A stretch of DNA of 58,297 nt, from assembly GCA_025355245.1 (NCBI GenBank), contig JANXZZ010000171.1, positions 1 through 58,297 of the forward strand, read 5' to 3'. This stretch comes from Pseudomonadota bacterium. GTDB lineage: Bacteria; Pseudomonadota; Gammaproteobacteria; Steroidobacterales; Steroidobacteraceae. The notes under the pieces were generated by a model. The model saw only the letters and a program-made list of their open reading frames with translations, did no database searches and was not told where the DNA came from. The position numbers and the translations under genes are program-made. Of this stretch, positions 47,474-56,894 are shown piece after piece (within the stretch, counting starts at the first letter, position 1; every line of letters starts with the position of its first letter).

Positions 47474-50418
47474 GCAAGGCCCTGCCACGCAGCGGCCTGC
47501 GACTCCACGCCGATCCCGTGCGCTTCAGCTTCGACGGGCGCGCCTACCTTGGCCAGCGCGGCGATACGGCGGCCTCGGCGCTCCTCGCCAACGGCGTGCG
47601 CCTGCTCGGCCGCAGCGTCAAGTACCGCCGGCCGCGCGGTCTGCTCGCGCTCGGACCCGAGGAGCCGAACGCGCTCCTCACCGTCGGCACCGCTCCCGGC
47701 GTCATTCCGAACGTGCCCGCCTCGCAGCTCGTGCTGACGGACGGTATGGTGCTACGCAGCCAGAATCGCTGGCCGTCGCTGCGCTTCGACCTGGCCTCGC
47801 TGCTGCAGGTGGGCGGCGGGTTCTTCGGCGCAGGCTTCTACTACAAGACGTTCATCTGGCCGTCGTGGCGCCGCTACGAGCACCTGATCCGCCACCTCGC
47901 GGGCCTCGGCGAGGCACCGGGCGCCGCCAACATCGCGCCGCCGTCGATCGAGCACCTGTCCTGCGACGTACTGGTGGGCGGCGCCGGTGCGGCGGGGCTC
48001 GCCGCGGCGCTCGCGGCTGCGCGCGCGGGTGCCAGCGTGGTCGTCTGCGAGCGCGAGCCCGCGATCGGCGGCGAACTCGAGTTCGAAGGCGGCAGCATCG
48101 ATGGCCGCGCGGCCGGCGATTGGGTCGCCGCGGTTCGCGCGGAGCTCGCGACCCGGGGCGCACGTCTCCTAACCGACACGACGCTGATCGGCGGATCGGA
48201 CGGCCTCGTCATCGGCCATCGGGCGCCCGGCGGGCTGGCGGGGCAGGACTCGGTCTACCGCATACGGCCGCGCCGGTTCGTGATCGCGATGGGCGCCATC
48301 GAGCGACCGATTGCGTTCACCGACAACGACCGGCCGGGCGTCATGCTGCTCGGCGCCGCGGAGCGCCTGCTGGCGCGCTACGGCACGGCCGCCGGCCGCG
48401 CGCCGATCGTCTTCGGCAACCACGACCGGATCTACGCCGCGGCACGGCGACTGCTCGCCGGAGGCATCCGCGTTCGCGGTCTCGTTGATACCCGCGAGCG
48501 AAGCCAAGTGGCCGGGCGGGCTGCCGTCGAGCGCACGCGAGCGGAACTCGAGGGCGCAGGCGTCGCCTGCCTGTCCGGGCACGCCGTGCTGTCGGTGGAC
48601 GGCGCGCGCGGCGTGCGCCGTGCGCGCGTGGCGCCGCTGGCATCGCCGGGCGAGATCCGCATTTTTGACTGCGACAGCGTGCTAGTCAGCGGCGGCTGGT
48701 CGCCCGCGGTGCACGCAGGGCTGCACGAAGGCGGCGAACGACAGTTTGCCGCGAGCACCGCGGCCTTCGTCGCGGGAGCCCAACCCGATTGGCGGCGCAG
48801 CGCGGGCGCGGCGAACGGCAGCCTCGATCTCGCGACCGTCCTCCTCGAGGGCTTCGCGGCCGGCACGGCCGCGGCACGTGAGCTAGACGCGAAGCGCGAT
48901 CCCGGCGCCGCACCCGCGGGGCAAGGCGATGACGCGCCGAACCTGACGCCGTTCTGGCGCTCCCCGGCGCTTCTCGATTCGGAGAAGCGCCAGTTCGTCG
49001 ACCTGCAGAACGACGTGACGGTCGCGGACCTGCGCCAGGCGCTCGCGGAGGGCTTCATCGACATCGAGCATGTGAAGCGCTACACGACGCTCGGTGTCGG
49101 CACCGAGCAGGGGCGGACCAGCAGCGTGCTGGGTGCGGCGCTCGTCGCCGAACTCAAGGGCGTGCACCTGCCCGCCGTCGGAGCGAGTCGTACGCGGCCG
49201 CCGTACCACCCGTTGACGCTCGCCGCGATCGCCGGACACCGCGTTGGCCAGCAGCTGCGCGTGTGCCGGCGCACGCCGCTGCACGAGTGGCACGAGGCGC
49301 ACGGCGGCGTGCTCGAGCACGCCGAATACTGGATGCGCACGCGCTACTACCAGGCCAACGGCGCCGACGCCTACGCCGCCGGCATCGCCGAGGCCGCGCG
49401 CGTGCGCGCGCACGGCGGCGTCGTCGACGGCTCGACGCTCGGCAAGATCGAGGTCGCGGGCAAGGATGCCGCGCGCTACCTCGACTGGATGTACCTGACG
49501 AAGGCAAGCACGCTGCGGGTCGGGCGCAGCAAATACGCGGTGAACCTGCGCGAAGACGGGATGGTGCTGGACGACGGAATCGTGATGCGCCTGGCGGAGG
49601 ATCGGTTCCTCGCGACGACCGGCTCCGGCCACGCCGAGCACATGCTCGCGCACTTCGAGCACCACCGCGACGTCGAGTTCAGCGGCGCCGACGTCGCACT
49701 CGCGAACGCGACCGAAGCCTGGGCGGTCATCGTCGCCGCCGGCCCCGCGAGTCGCGACGCGCTCGCGCGCGTTCTCGGCGGCGTCTGGCACGAACCGCTT
49801 ACGCGACTCGCGCACATGGATTTCGCCGAAGGGGCTTTCGACGGCCGGGCGCTGCGCGTGTTGCGCGCATCGTTCTCCGGGGAGCTCGCCTTCGAGCTGC
49901 ACTGCCGGCCGGAGCGCGCGGTTGCGCTCTGGCAGGCGCTGGTCGAGGCGGGGCTGCGGCCCTATGGACTCGAAGCGCTCGACATCCTTCGCGTCGAGAA
50001 GGGCTACCTCGTGAGCTCCGAATTCAACGGCCAGACCACGCCCGCCGACCTCGGCATGGACGCGCTGCAAAAGCTCGGCAACCCCTGCGTTGGCCGCGCG
50101 CTGCTCGACCGTCCCGCGTTCGGGGATCCAGCCCGGCCGAAGCTCGTGGGCTTGCGCGCGGTCGATGGCAAGGCGGTCATCCCGGGTGGCGCGCAGGTCA
50201 CCGTCGATGATTCCTCGCGCCACTCACTCGGCCACGTCACATCGAGCGCCTACAGCCCGGCGCTCGGCGAATGGATCGCGCTCGCGCTCGTGGCACGCAC
50301 TTCGGCCGCGGCCGACACGCGCCTCGTGGCCCGCGATCCGCTGCACGGTGTCAAGGTGCCGGTCCGGGTTACGTCACCGGTTCATTTCGATCCGGGCGCC
50401 GTGCGGATGAAGTCATGA
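47470..50418 (+). CDS. soxA: sarcosine oxidase alpha subunit
   Basis: 982 residues, the usual length of about 1000. An N-terminal 2Fe-2S-ferredoxin-like fold without cysteines (FDGRAYLGQRGDTAASALLA, SVKYRRPRG) is followed by an NAD-binding domain with LVGGAGAAGLAAALAAARAG, RFVIAMGAIERPIAFTDNDR, and a C-terminal GcvT domain (HEWHEAHGGVLEHAEYWMRT, MYLTKASTLRVGRSKYAVNL, DILRVEKGYLVSSEFNGQTT). It binds NAD and tetrahydrofolate and converts the methylene to 5,10-methylene-THF. It overlaps soxG by 4 bp. Confidence 0.95.
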   Translation: MSKALPRSGLRLHADPVRFSFDGRAYLGQRGDTAASALLANGVRLLGRSVKYRRPRGLLALGPEEPNALLTVGTAPGVIPNVPASQLVLTDGMVLRSQNRWPSLRFDLASLLQVGGGFFGAGFYYKTFIWPSWRRYEHLIRHLAGLGEAPGAANIAPPSIEHLSCDVLVGGAGAAGLAAALAAARAGASVVVCEREPAIGGELEFEGGSIDGRAAGDWVAAVRAELATRGARLLTDTTLIGGSDGLVIGHRAPGGLAGQDSVYRIRPRRFVIAMGAIERPIAFTDNDRPGVMLLGAAERLLARYGTAAGRAPIVFGNHDRIYAAARRLLAGGIRVRGLVDTRERSQVAGRAAVERTRAELEGAGVACLSGHAVLSVDGARGVRRARVAPLASPGEIRIFDCDSVLVSGGWSPAVHAGLHEGGERQFAASTAAFVAGAQPDWRRSAGAANGSLDLATVLLEGFAAGTAAARELDAKRDPGAAPAGQGDDAPNLTPFWRSPALLDSEKRQFVDLQNDVTVADLRQALAEGFIDIEHVKRYTTLGVGTEQGRTSSVLGAALVAELKGVHLPAVGASRTRPPYHPLTLAAIAGHRVGQQLRVCRRTPLHEWHEAHGGVLEHAEYWMRTRYYQANGADAYAAGIAEAARVRAHGGVVDGSTLGKIEVAGKDAARYLDWMYLTKASTLRVGRSKYAVNLREDGMVLDDGIVMRLAEDRFLATTGSGHAEHMLAHFEHHRDVEFSGADVALANATEAWAVIVAAGPASRDALARVLGGVWHEPLTRLAHMDFAEGAFDGRALRVLRASFSGELAFELHCRPERAVALWQALVEAGLRPYGLEALDILRVEKGYLVSSEFNGQTTPADLGMDALQKLGNPCVGRALLDRPAFGDPARPKLVGLRAVDGKAVIPGGAQVTVDDSSRHSLGHVTSSAYSPALGEWIALALVARTSAAADTRLVARDPLHGVKVPVRVTSPVHFDPGAVRMKS

Positions 50419-50918
50419 GCGCGAGCGATCGCCCGCCGGCGCTCGAGTGCCGGATCGCCGGGCCCGCGGCCACGGACTGCCGCGAGTTCAAGACGTTCAT
50501 GTTCCCGCTGGTCGGTACCTCGACGACGGATTTGCCGGCGCCGCCGGGCGCCGTGCAACGGGACGACCGCGGGCGGGCGACGCTGTTGCATTTCGCGCCG
50601 GGTCGGTTCCTGGCGCCCGCCCCCGTGGCGGACATGATCCGCCATCTCGATGCGCTCGCCGCGGCGGGGGCGGGCGCGGTGTTCGACGTATCGGGCAAGT
50701 GGCGCTCCCTCGCGGTCACGGGACCGGGCGCGGACCGACTCCTCGCTTCGACGATCGATGTCGGCGCGGTGCTGCTGCATCGCGAGTGCGCGGCGCTTCA
50801 CCTCTTCGATTGCCCGGTCGTGCTCGCGCGGGCGCCGGGTGGATTCGACGCGTGGGTCGAAGGCAGTTACGCGACCGACCTGCTGGGCTCGCTCGAGCGC
50901 GTTCGCGCCCGCCTCTAG
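50415..50918 (+). CDS. soxG: sarcosine oxidase gamma subunit
   Basis: 167 residues from the ATG at 50415. Low-similarity family; visible are GKWRSLAVTGPGADRLLAST, IDVGAVLLHRECAALHLFDC and FDAWVEGSYATDLLGSL, the usual GcvT-like strands. Position at the end of soxBDA makes the assignment safe. No glyA or purU follows, so formaldehyde and one-carbon genes must be elsewhere. Confidence 0.92.
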   Translation: MSASDRPPALECRIAGPAATDCREFKTFMFPLVGTSTTDLPAPPGAVQRDDRGRATLLHFAPGRFLAPAPVADMIRHLDALAAAGAGAVFDVSGKWRSLAVTGPGADRLLASTIDVGAVLLHRECAALHLFDCPVVLARAPGGFDAWVEGSYATDLLGSLERVRARL

Positions 50919-50957
50919 CGCCGTCCGCCGCGAGCGGGCGGTACTTCACTCACCGAA

Positions 50958-51545
50958 TCAGGGGAACGTCCAGAGCAAGCCGACGGTGCCGAAACTGAGC
51001 GCGCCGCCGGCGGCGCGATACTGCTCGAACTCGACGCGCACGGCGACCGAGCCCGTCTTGATTTGCGCGCCACCGCCCCACGCGAATTCGGATTCCGAGC
51101 GATTGAGGCCGTCGCAGCCTAGACCCGCCGCGCAGGCACTGCCGCCGCCGGCGAGATCCACGGTCGCGCGCTGCTGGACGTTGGCGATTCCAGCCTTCGC
51201 ATACACGTCGAGATACGGCAGCGGCAATGGCAGGTAGGCGAGACCGAACACTGCCGGCCCGCTCGCCTGCGTTTCGAGCCGCCCGGCAACCGAGCTCCCG
51301 CGCGGGCGGCCAAGATCGACGTACTCGGCCTCGGCGCCGAACGCGCTCAGCGCACGCACGCCGATCACGGCTTTCCAGCCGGTGGCGTGAGCGCTGAAGT
51401 TGAGCGAGCTGACGTCGATTTGCGACTGCCCGATGGCTCCCCCCACGTAGCCCATGAGCTCGTTCTCGGCATGCGCCGCGGACAGCGGCAACGCACTTGT
51501 CAGCAGACTCGCAATGAAAAGTGTCCGGGCGCGGCTGAGCGGCAT
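50958..51545 (-). CDS. outer-membrane beta-barrel protein
   Basis: 195 residues from the ATG at 51545, which has an AGGAGAT ribosome site 4-5 bp upstream. The signal peptide ends SAAHA-E. Alternating strands (ELMGYVGGAIGQSQIDV, KAVIGVRALSAFGAEAEYVD, AVFGLAYLPLPLPYLDVYAK) end in LLWTFP, with a terminal aromatic typical of an outer-membrane barrel. An insertion GSACAAGLGCDGLN has two cysteines that may pair in a periplasmic or outer loop. Function unknown. Confidence 0.8.
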   Translation of the reverse strand: MPLSRARTLFIASLLTSALPLSAAHAENELMGYVGGAIGQSQIDVSSLNFSAHATGWKAVIGVRALSAFGAEAEYVDLGRPRGSSVAGRLETQASGPAVFGLAYLPLPLPYLDVYAKAGIANVQQRATVDLAGGGSACAAGLGCDGLNRSESEFAWGGGAQIKTGSVAVRVEFEQYRAAGGALSFGTVGLLWTFP

Positions 51546-51663
51546 GGTGATCTCCTGCTTTGCCCAGCTAACGTCCCGCCGCGCCACCGGTTGACCGCCA
51601 TCCGAACGATGGCGGTCCCGGCGGCGATCGGGATCGCGGGCTCAGCGCTCGATTCTATCAGCT

Positions 51664-52002
51664 CTAGCTCGCGCGGATGCCGCCGCGCGCCGCGTGCAGT
51701 GCGGTCAATCCCGGGTGCGCAATCTGCTTCACCGTCGTCGCGACCGCGTCCGTGACGCAACGGTTGTACTGCGGCGACACCCGAGTGCCGGTGAGTGAGC
51801 GAGTGGCCTCGCAATAGTCTCCCGCCGCGCGCTGGATTCGCTGGTAGAGCGCGGACACTCCCGCGGGAGTCGACAGGTTGAGGTCCTGATAGCTGACACG
51901 GGTGCCGGGGGCGTTCGCCACGGCCTGCGACGCCGCGATCGGCAGGGCTGAGGCGAGGGTGGCGACGAGCGTGGCGATCAGGTAGCGAGTACGGGCAGAC
52001 AT
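51664..52002 (-). CDS. UrcA family protein
   Basis: 112 residues from the ATG at 52002. A signal peptide (RYLIATLVATLASALPIAAS-QA) precedes the UrcA pattern RVSYQDLNLSTPAGVSALYQ, RIQRAAGDYCEAT and NRCVTDAVATTVKQI, with the two conserved Cys. UrcA proteins are small exported proteins of unknown role, common in alphaproteobacteria and some gammaproteobacteria. It stands alone. Confidence 0.85.
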   Translation of the reverse strand: MSARTRYLIATLVATLASALPIAASQAVANAPGTRVSYQDLNLSTPAGVSALYQRIQRAAGDYCEATRSLTGTRVSPQYNRCVTDAVATTVKQIAHPGLTALHAARGGIRAS

Positions 52003-52235
52003 GGTGTCTCCTTGATGAATGGGGATGCTGGCAGAGACAACAGAATAGGATCGCCTCGCTGCGTTTGGGCGTGGCTCGTCTCGTGCGAGCGCCCGTTCAC
52101 CGCAGTGACGACACCGGGATTCGATGCGAGCGGCGCCTCGCGGGTTTGAACGGACAGCGCGCTGCAATCATCGGACACTCCTACGGTCGACTACACTCGC
52201 GCTGCGGCACACGGCCGCAGGCGTGGAGAAGGCCG

Positions 52236-52658
52236 ATGGAGATCACGGGTGGGTGCCTCTGTGGAAGTGTCCGCTACCGAAGCACGGCGGCGCCGATCAC
52301 AACCCGTGTCTGCTGGTGTCGCCTGTGTCAATACCTCGGGGCCGGCAGCGGTACGGTCAACGTCTGCTTCGCGACGGCGACTTTCACGCGCGAAGGGGCG
52401 ACGACGGTGCATGCGTCGGTCGCCGAAAGCGGCAACCCCATGCAGCGTAGCTTCTGTCCCAGGTGCGGGACGCCGTTGTTTAGCGCCACGGAGGCGCGAC
52501 CGCACCTCGTCTTCGTGCGCGCGGGCTCGCTCGACGATCCGGAGCTCGCGCGCCCGGCGTTGACGATCTGGACGGCGGAAGCGCCGACCTGGGCGTGCTT
52601 CGACGCGCGCTTGCCGTCGGCCGCCGGGCAGCCCGCTGCCGCGACGCCGCCCCCGTGA
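52236..52658 (+). CDS. GFA-family protein
   Basis: 140 residues from the ATG at 52236. Zinc-binding cysteine patterns of the GFA (glutathione-dependent formaldehyde-activating enzyme-like) fold: GGCLCGSVRY, CWCRLCQ and FCPRCGTPLFSATEARPHLV, the last giving two further ligands. Family members include Gfa-type proteins, but most have no known activity. The preceding 230 bp (52003-52235) hold no other visible gene. Confidence 0.85.
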   Translation: MEITGGCLCGSVRYRSTAAPITTRVCWCRLCQYLGAGSGTVNVCFATATFTREGATTVHASVAESGNPMQRSFCPRCGTPLFSATEARPHLVFVRAGSLDDPELARPALTIWTAEAPTWACFDARLPSAAGQPAAATPPP

Positions 52659-52769
52659 TCGGGGAACGACCAAGGTGCGCGCCTCCGCGCCTGAAGGGCC
52701 CGGCAGACTCTATATAGGAGTGCGCGGCATCGCGCGGGACCGGTCGACCGCCCTCGGCGGCCGTGATCC

Positions 52770-54299
52770 TCAGCGGCTGGCGGCGGTCGGCGCGAGCGAC
52801 AGAAAGTAGTCCTCCAGCTCGTGCTGTTCGGATTCCGTCAGGGCGGTGCCGCGCGGCATGCGATCAGCGCCGGCCTCGGGCGCGAGCCGGTACAGGATCT
52901 CATCGAGCAAACGGCCGTGCGGGTAGTTGCCGCTGCCCAGCCGGCCCGCGAGCTCGGCGGACGCAGCGAAGGGTATCGGTGGCGCGACGTCGCTCGAATG
53001 ACAGCCCGCGCAGCGCCCGAGCAGCGCGACTCGAGCCGGGGGCGGCGCCGCGGTCGGCGCGCGCGGCGTGGTCGCCGCGGCGAGCGGATGACTCACGTAC
53101 CACGCGCCGAGAGCGCGTTGACTCTGGCGGCGCAGGTAACTGCAGTACCCGTCCGTTGCGGTATAGGTGCGATACGTCGCAAGGCGCCGGAGCGTCGCGT
53201 CGGCGCCGGCGACCATCTCGAAGAATCCCTGCTCGAGCGTTGTCGCCCCCGCGGGCGCGGACCTGCCGCCGGCGCCGCGCTCAAGGGCGAGTGACCAGTG
53301 GTCGGTCGGGAGACCGAGGCTGCGTTCGGTGACGAAGCGCAGCGCGTCGAGATCGAGCGCCGCCCCGGCGCTGCGACTGGGCGTCGTGTGGCCCGTGCGG
53401 CGCACGGCCTTGGCGCTCGCGTCCCGCGCGCTTGCCGCCGAGGTCAGTTCGCGGAATTCCTGGTAGTCGTTCCGGATCTGCGGTTGCTCAGCGTCCGGGT
53501 AGTAGCCGGCCGGCGATCCGCAGCCGGCGCTGGCGGCTGCCAGCAGCGCGAAGCGGTGGGCGGCAAATCCCGGCTGAACGACGAGCTCCGACAGGATCGA
53601 TCGTGCATTCAGCACCGACAGCCGCGTCGTGAGCTCTGCGTTGGGAGGCTCGACGGTCGCGCCGTTGTAGAGCGCGCGGCCACTCGTCACGTAGGTGGCG
53701 CGCTCGGCGAAGCGGGCGGCGGCGCCGAGGTAGCGGTAGCGCGGGTGCGCCGGTTGCTGCGCGAGAAACGCGTCGATTCCCGCCTTCTCGGCCCTCGACA
53801 GCCCCGCGCCGTAGCGCTCGCCGTAGATGCCGGGCCACGAGGGCGGTGTGTCCCAGATCGGGCGGGCGGGTGCGCCGTGGCAGGCGACGCAGCGCGCGGG
53901 GTTGGGTTCCGAAATCGTGCGACCCGCGGCTGCGCCGTCTGCGGCGAAGGTGACTTCGCGAAGCACGAATCGATTGGCTTGCGCATCGAATTCCATCGTC
54001 TCGACCGAGCGGTAGCCGCGCGCGGCGAGATCGCCGTTGAACGTGACGATGAACGCGGCATCGTTGCCGTAGAGGATCGCGCGCGGGCTGACGAAGCTCG
54101 CGCTCTGCAGGCTGCGGCTGCGAAACACGAGCGTGTAGCTCGCTCGCAGCTCCTCCGGAAGTACCGCGACCAGCGCCTCCACGGTGCCGATCTGCCGCGA
54201 CTCCATCGCCGCGCGCAGCGCCTCGAAATGCGGTGTCCCGCCGCTGGCGAGCGCCGCGGCAAGAAAGAGCCCCATCCCTAGCGTCAATTGGCCGCGCAC
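52770..54299 (-). CDS. exported di-haem cytochrome-like protein
   Basis: 509 residues. A signal peptide (MRGQLTLGMGLFLAAALASG) and two CXXCH haem-binding motifs: CVACH at 137-141 within PARCVACHGAPARPIWDTPP, and CAGCH at 430-434 within GRCAGCHSSDVAPPIPF. Between them lie about 290 residues without a family I recognise. A periplasmic electron carrier or peroxidase-like role is possible but not shown. It is divergent from the SCO gene across a region with a long inverted repeat. Confidence 0.75.
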   Translation of the reverse strand: MRGQLTLGMGLFLAAALASGGTPHFEALRAAMESRQIGTVEALVAVLPEELRASYTLVFRSRSLQSASFVSPRAILYGNDAAFIVTFNGDLAARGYRSVETMEFDAQANRFVLREVTFAADGAAAGRTISEPNPARCVACHGAPARPIWDTPPSWPGIYGERYGAGLSRAEKAGIDAFLAQQPAHPRYRYLGAAARFAERATYVTSGRALYNGATVEPPNAELTTRLSVLNARSILSELVVQPGFAAHRFALLAAASAGCGSPAGYYPDAEQPQIRNDYQEFRELTSAASARDASAKAVRRTGHTTPSRSAGAALDLDALRFVTERSLGLPTDHWSLALERGAGGRSAPAGATTLEQGFFEMVAGADATLRRLATYRTYTATDGYCSYLRRQSQRALGAWYVSHPLAAATTPRAPTAAPPPARVALLGRCAGCHSSDVAPPIPFAASAELAGRLGSGNYPHGRLLDEILYRLAPEAGADRMPRGTALTESEQHELEDYFLSLAPTAASR

Positions 54300-54325
54300 A
54301 TCGTCCTCGCGTCGGATTCCTCCCC

Positions 54326-54430
54326 CCGGTTATCGGCGGGCGATACCCCAGACTGATGCGTCGAGCGCGCGGTACGGGGGAGACGGCCCGGTTCGGCCCT
54401 TAAGTCTTCCGTAAGGGTGCCGATAACCGG
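54326..54430. repeat. 12-bp perfect inverted repeat flanking 81 bp
   Basis: CCGGTTATCGGC at 54326-54337 and its exact reverse complement GCCGATAACCGG at 54419-54430. Inside lies a smaller pair CCCTTA/TAAGGG (54398-54403, 54413-54418). It fills the gap between the divergent di-haem and SCO genes and may be a paired operator, a transcribed hairpin or an insertion scar. Confidence 0.6.
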
Positions 54431-54568
54431 CTCAACGGACCGGGTGGAAACGGCCCCCGGGGCATCGGCTGCCACGGTCGACGGCGGCGTTGCCGGTCGC
54501 CGGCGAATCGAGCAACACGGGCCGGATCGGCGCCGGCGCGGGAGCCGGCCATCTCGGGAGACGGGCGG

Positions 54569-55111
54569 ATGGAGCTGAGCGCAATCTACTCGACGATCCT
54601 GCGGGGTGCCCTGGGCCTAGTCGGCTTCGCGTTCCTGACCGGCCTCGGCGGCGCCACCCGACTCGAGCAGCTTCCGCAGAGCTGGCAAGACGACGAGGGG
54701 CGGAGCGTCGCGCTCGCGGCCCATGCCGGCCACCGTGTGGTGTTGACGATGGCGTACGCGAGCTGCCACCGCATCTGCCCGGCGACGATTGGTGCGCTGC
54801 AACGACTGCAGCAGTCACTCGACGAGCGCGGCCAGACGGCGGATTTCGTCATCGTCGGCTACGACCCCGATCGCGACGATGCCGCGGCGTGGCACCACTA
54901 CCGGTTGCTGCACGGCCTGACGCGCCCGAATTGGTTCTTCTTGGGCGGCACGCACGACGACACCGCGCGCCTCGCGCACGAACTCGGCTTTGAGTTCTGG
55001 AAATACGACGAGCACGTGATGCACGAATCGCGTGTGATCGTATTCGACGCGCACGGGACGCTGGTGGTCGCTGCGGATCCCGCGAAACCGGGGTGGGCGA
55101 ATGCGCTTTAG
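54569..55111 (+). CDS. SCO1/SenC-like thioredoxin-fold protein
   Basis: 180 residues. An N-terminal membrane anchor (GALGLVGFAFLTGLGG) precedes a thioredoxin fold with LTMAYASCHRICPATIGALQ: CxxxC at Cys66 and Cys70, the copper-binding pair of SCO proteins, and a later EHVMHESRVIVFD with the third ligand His. SCO proteins deliver copper to or reduce the Cu sites of oxidases. With the di-haem protein next to it a respiratory or redox role is likely. Starts 269 bp from the divergent gene. Confidence 0.85.
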   Translation: MELSAIYSTILRGALGLVGFAFLTGLGGATRLEQLPQSWQDDEGRSVALAAHAGHRVVLTMAYASCHRICPATIGALQRLQQSLDERGQTADFVIVGYDPDRDDAAAWHHYRLLHGLTRPNWFFLGGTHDDTARLAHELGFEFWKYDEHVMHESRVIVFDAHGTLVVAADPAKPGWANAL

Positions 55112-55126
55112 AAATTCGGAAACTGC

Positions 55127-56467
55127 GTGCGAGGTATCTGCTTGAGTCAACTGCGTCGTAGTGTTCGCGGGCTGTGTCTGGCGGCCTTGATGGGTGTCGC
55201 ACCCGGTATCGCCCATGGCGCCGACGCCGACGCTGACAAGATCACCCAGCTCCAGCAGAAACTGGATCAAAGCATCAAGATGATCGAGGCGCTCTCGGCG
55301 CGGGTCCACGAGCTCGAGACCCGACAGGCGGCGTCTCCGCCGGCGGTGGCCGCGGCTCCCCAACCCCTCGTGCCGGCTCCTGCGCCGACCGACGCGCAAC
55401 GCATCGATAGCGTCGAGCAGAAGGTTGCGCAGATCGAAACGGCCAACGCCACCCGGCACGCCGACGACACGGGGCTTCCGGTGCACGGGTTCGCCGACGT
55501 CGGCGCCGGCAACTACAACCCGTTCGATCCCGCGGTCAAGGGCTTCAACGTCGGCAACCTCGACTTCTACCTGACTCCTCGACTCGGCGATCGCACGCTG
55601 GCGCTCTTCGAACTCAACTTCGAAGTCAGCACCGCCGGCGCGGTCGGCGTGGACCTCGAGCGCGCGCAGATCGGCTACCAGTTCAGCGATGGAGCGACCG
55701 TCTGGCTTGGCCGCTTCCATACGCCGTACGGTTACTTGAATACCGCGCTGCACCACGGTGCGTGGATCTCCGACGCGCTGCGCCGGCCGAAGTTCCTGGC
55801 GTTCGAGGACCACGGTGGCAGCCTTCCCGCGCACACCGTCGGCGCCTGGCTCACCGGGTCGCAGCGCGCCGGCGACGACAAGGTCCTGTACGATCTCTAC
55901 GTCGGCAACGGCCAGCGTATCCTCAGTGGCGTCGTCGACATGCGCAACGCCGGCAACCAGCACGGCAGCACGATTGTCGGCGGTCGCATCGGCTACCAGC
56001 TCGGCGCGGGCGTCGCGGAGGGCCTGACGGTGGGACTGCACGCGCTGAGCGCGCGCATCGACGACGACCTGGTGCCCACCGACGCGACGCGCGTGAACAT
56101 GGTCGGCGGCTACGCGGTCTTCGACACCGACCGGTGGGAGCACGATGCGGAAGTCTACTTCTTCAACAATCGCGACCTGACCGGGGGCAGTGGCTCGCAT
56201 CGCAGCGAGGCGGGATTCGTTCAGCTCGCGTACCGCGCGCCGTGGGGCGTTCCCTACATCCGCTACGAGCGGGCGGCGTTCCAGCAGAACGATCAGTACT
56301 TCTCGCAGCAGACCACCGGAAATTCCTATTACCGGAGCGCAATCGGCGTGCGCTTCGACATCGACCTCAAGTCGGCGTTCAAGTTGGAGCTGGCCAACAC
56401 CCACGATACGGACCGCATCGTCGACGAGTACAATGAAGCCTTGGTGCAATATGCGATCCGCTTTTAG
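55127..56467 (+). CDS. porin-like outer-membrane protein with coiled coil
   Basis: 446 residues from a GTG at 55127 (a TTG at 55142 is also possible). After the signal peptide (GLCLAALMGVAPGIAHGA) comes a coiled coil, DKITQLQQKLDQSIKMIEAL with MIEALSARVHELE, a Pro/Ala linker and a beta-barrel starting GLPVHGFADVGAGNYNPF and ending EALVQYAIRF with a terminal Phe. The architecture resembles trimeric porins of the OprO/P type. It overlaps the next gene by 17 bp. Confidence 0.8.
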   Translation: MRGICLSQLRRSVRGLCLAALMGVAPGIAHGADADADKITQLQQKLDQSIKMIEALSARVHELETRQAASPPAVAAAPQPLVPAPAPTDAQRIDSVEQKVAQIETANATRHADDTGLPVHGFADVGAGNYNPFDPAVKGFNVGNLDFYLTPRLGDRTLALFELNFEVSTAGAVGVDLERAQIGYQFSDGATVWLGRFHTPYGYLNTALHHGAWISDALRRPKFLAFEDHGGSLPAHTVGAWLTGSQRAGDDKVLYDLYVGNGQRILSGVVDMRNAGNQHGSTIVGGRIGYQLGAGVAEGLTVGLHALSARIDDDLVPTDATRVNMVGGYAVFDTDRWEHDAEVYFFNNRDLTGGSGSHRSEAGFVQLAYRAPWGVPYIRYERAAFQQNDQYFSQQTTGNSYYRSAIGVRFDIDLKSAFKLELANTHDTDRIVDEYNEALVQYAIRF

Positions 56468-56894
56468 CGGTAGCAGACCGCCGTCGAGCGCCGTGCGCGT
56501 TGCCGCGCCGCTTGCGTTTGCCGCGCTGGTGCTCCTCTGGGCGAGCGCGGTCGCGGCCGACGACGTCTACATCGTCTGCAATGCCGATGTCACGCTGCAG
56601 CTCGCCGACGTCCGCGATGTCTTCGTCGGCGACAAGAGCTTTGCGGGCGGGGTCAAGCTTGCCCCCGCGGACAACAGCGCCGCACAGGGCGCGTTTCTCG
56701 AGAAGGTGCTTAAGCTCGTGCCCGCCAAGTACCTGGGCATCTGGACCCGCAAGGCGTTCCGCGACGGCGTGAACCCGCCGCCGGTGAAATCGAGCGACGC
56801 CGAGGTTTTCGCTTACGTTAAGCAGACCTCCGGTGGTTGCAGCTACGTGACGACGGTTCCGGTCAGCGGCGTCGTCGTCGTCGCCAAGTTCTAG
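56451..56894 (+). CDS. small PstS-like periplasmic protein
   Basis: 147 residues from the ATG at 56451. A signal peptide (VAAPLAFAALVLLWASAVAA-DD) leads into DVYIVCNADVTLQLADVRDV, FVGDKSFAGGVKLAPADNSA and LKLVPAKYLGIWTRKAFRDG, a pattern of small phosphate/oxyanion-binding-like proteins that are shorter than full PstS (about 340 residues). It lies in an overlap with the porin and before the sensor, suggesting joint work; the ligand is unknown. Confidence 0.7.
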   Translation: MRSAFSGSRPPSSAVRVAAPLAFAALVLLWASAVAADDVYIVCNADVTLQLADVRDVFVGDKSFAGGVKLAPADNSAAQGAFLEKVLKLVPAKYLGIWTRKAFRDGVNPPPVKSSDAEVFAYVKQTSGGCSYVTTVPVSGVVVVAKF

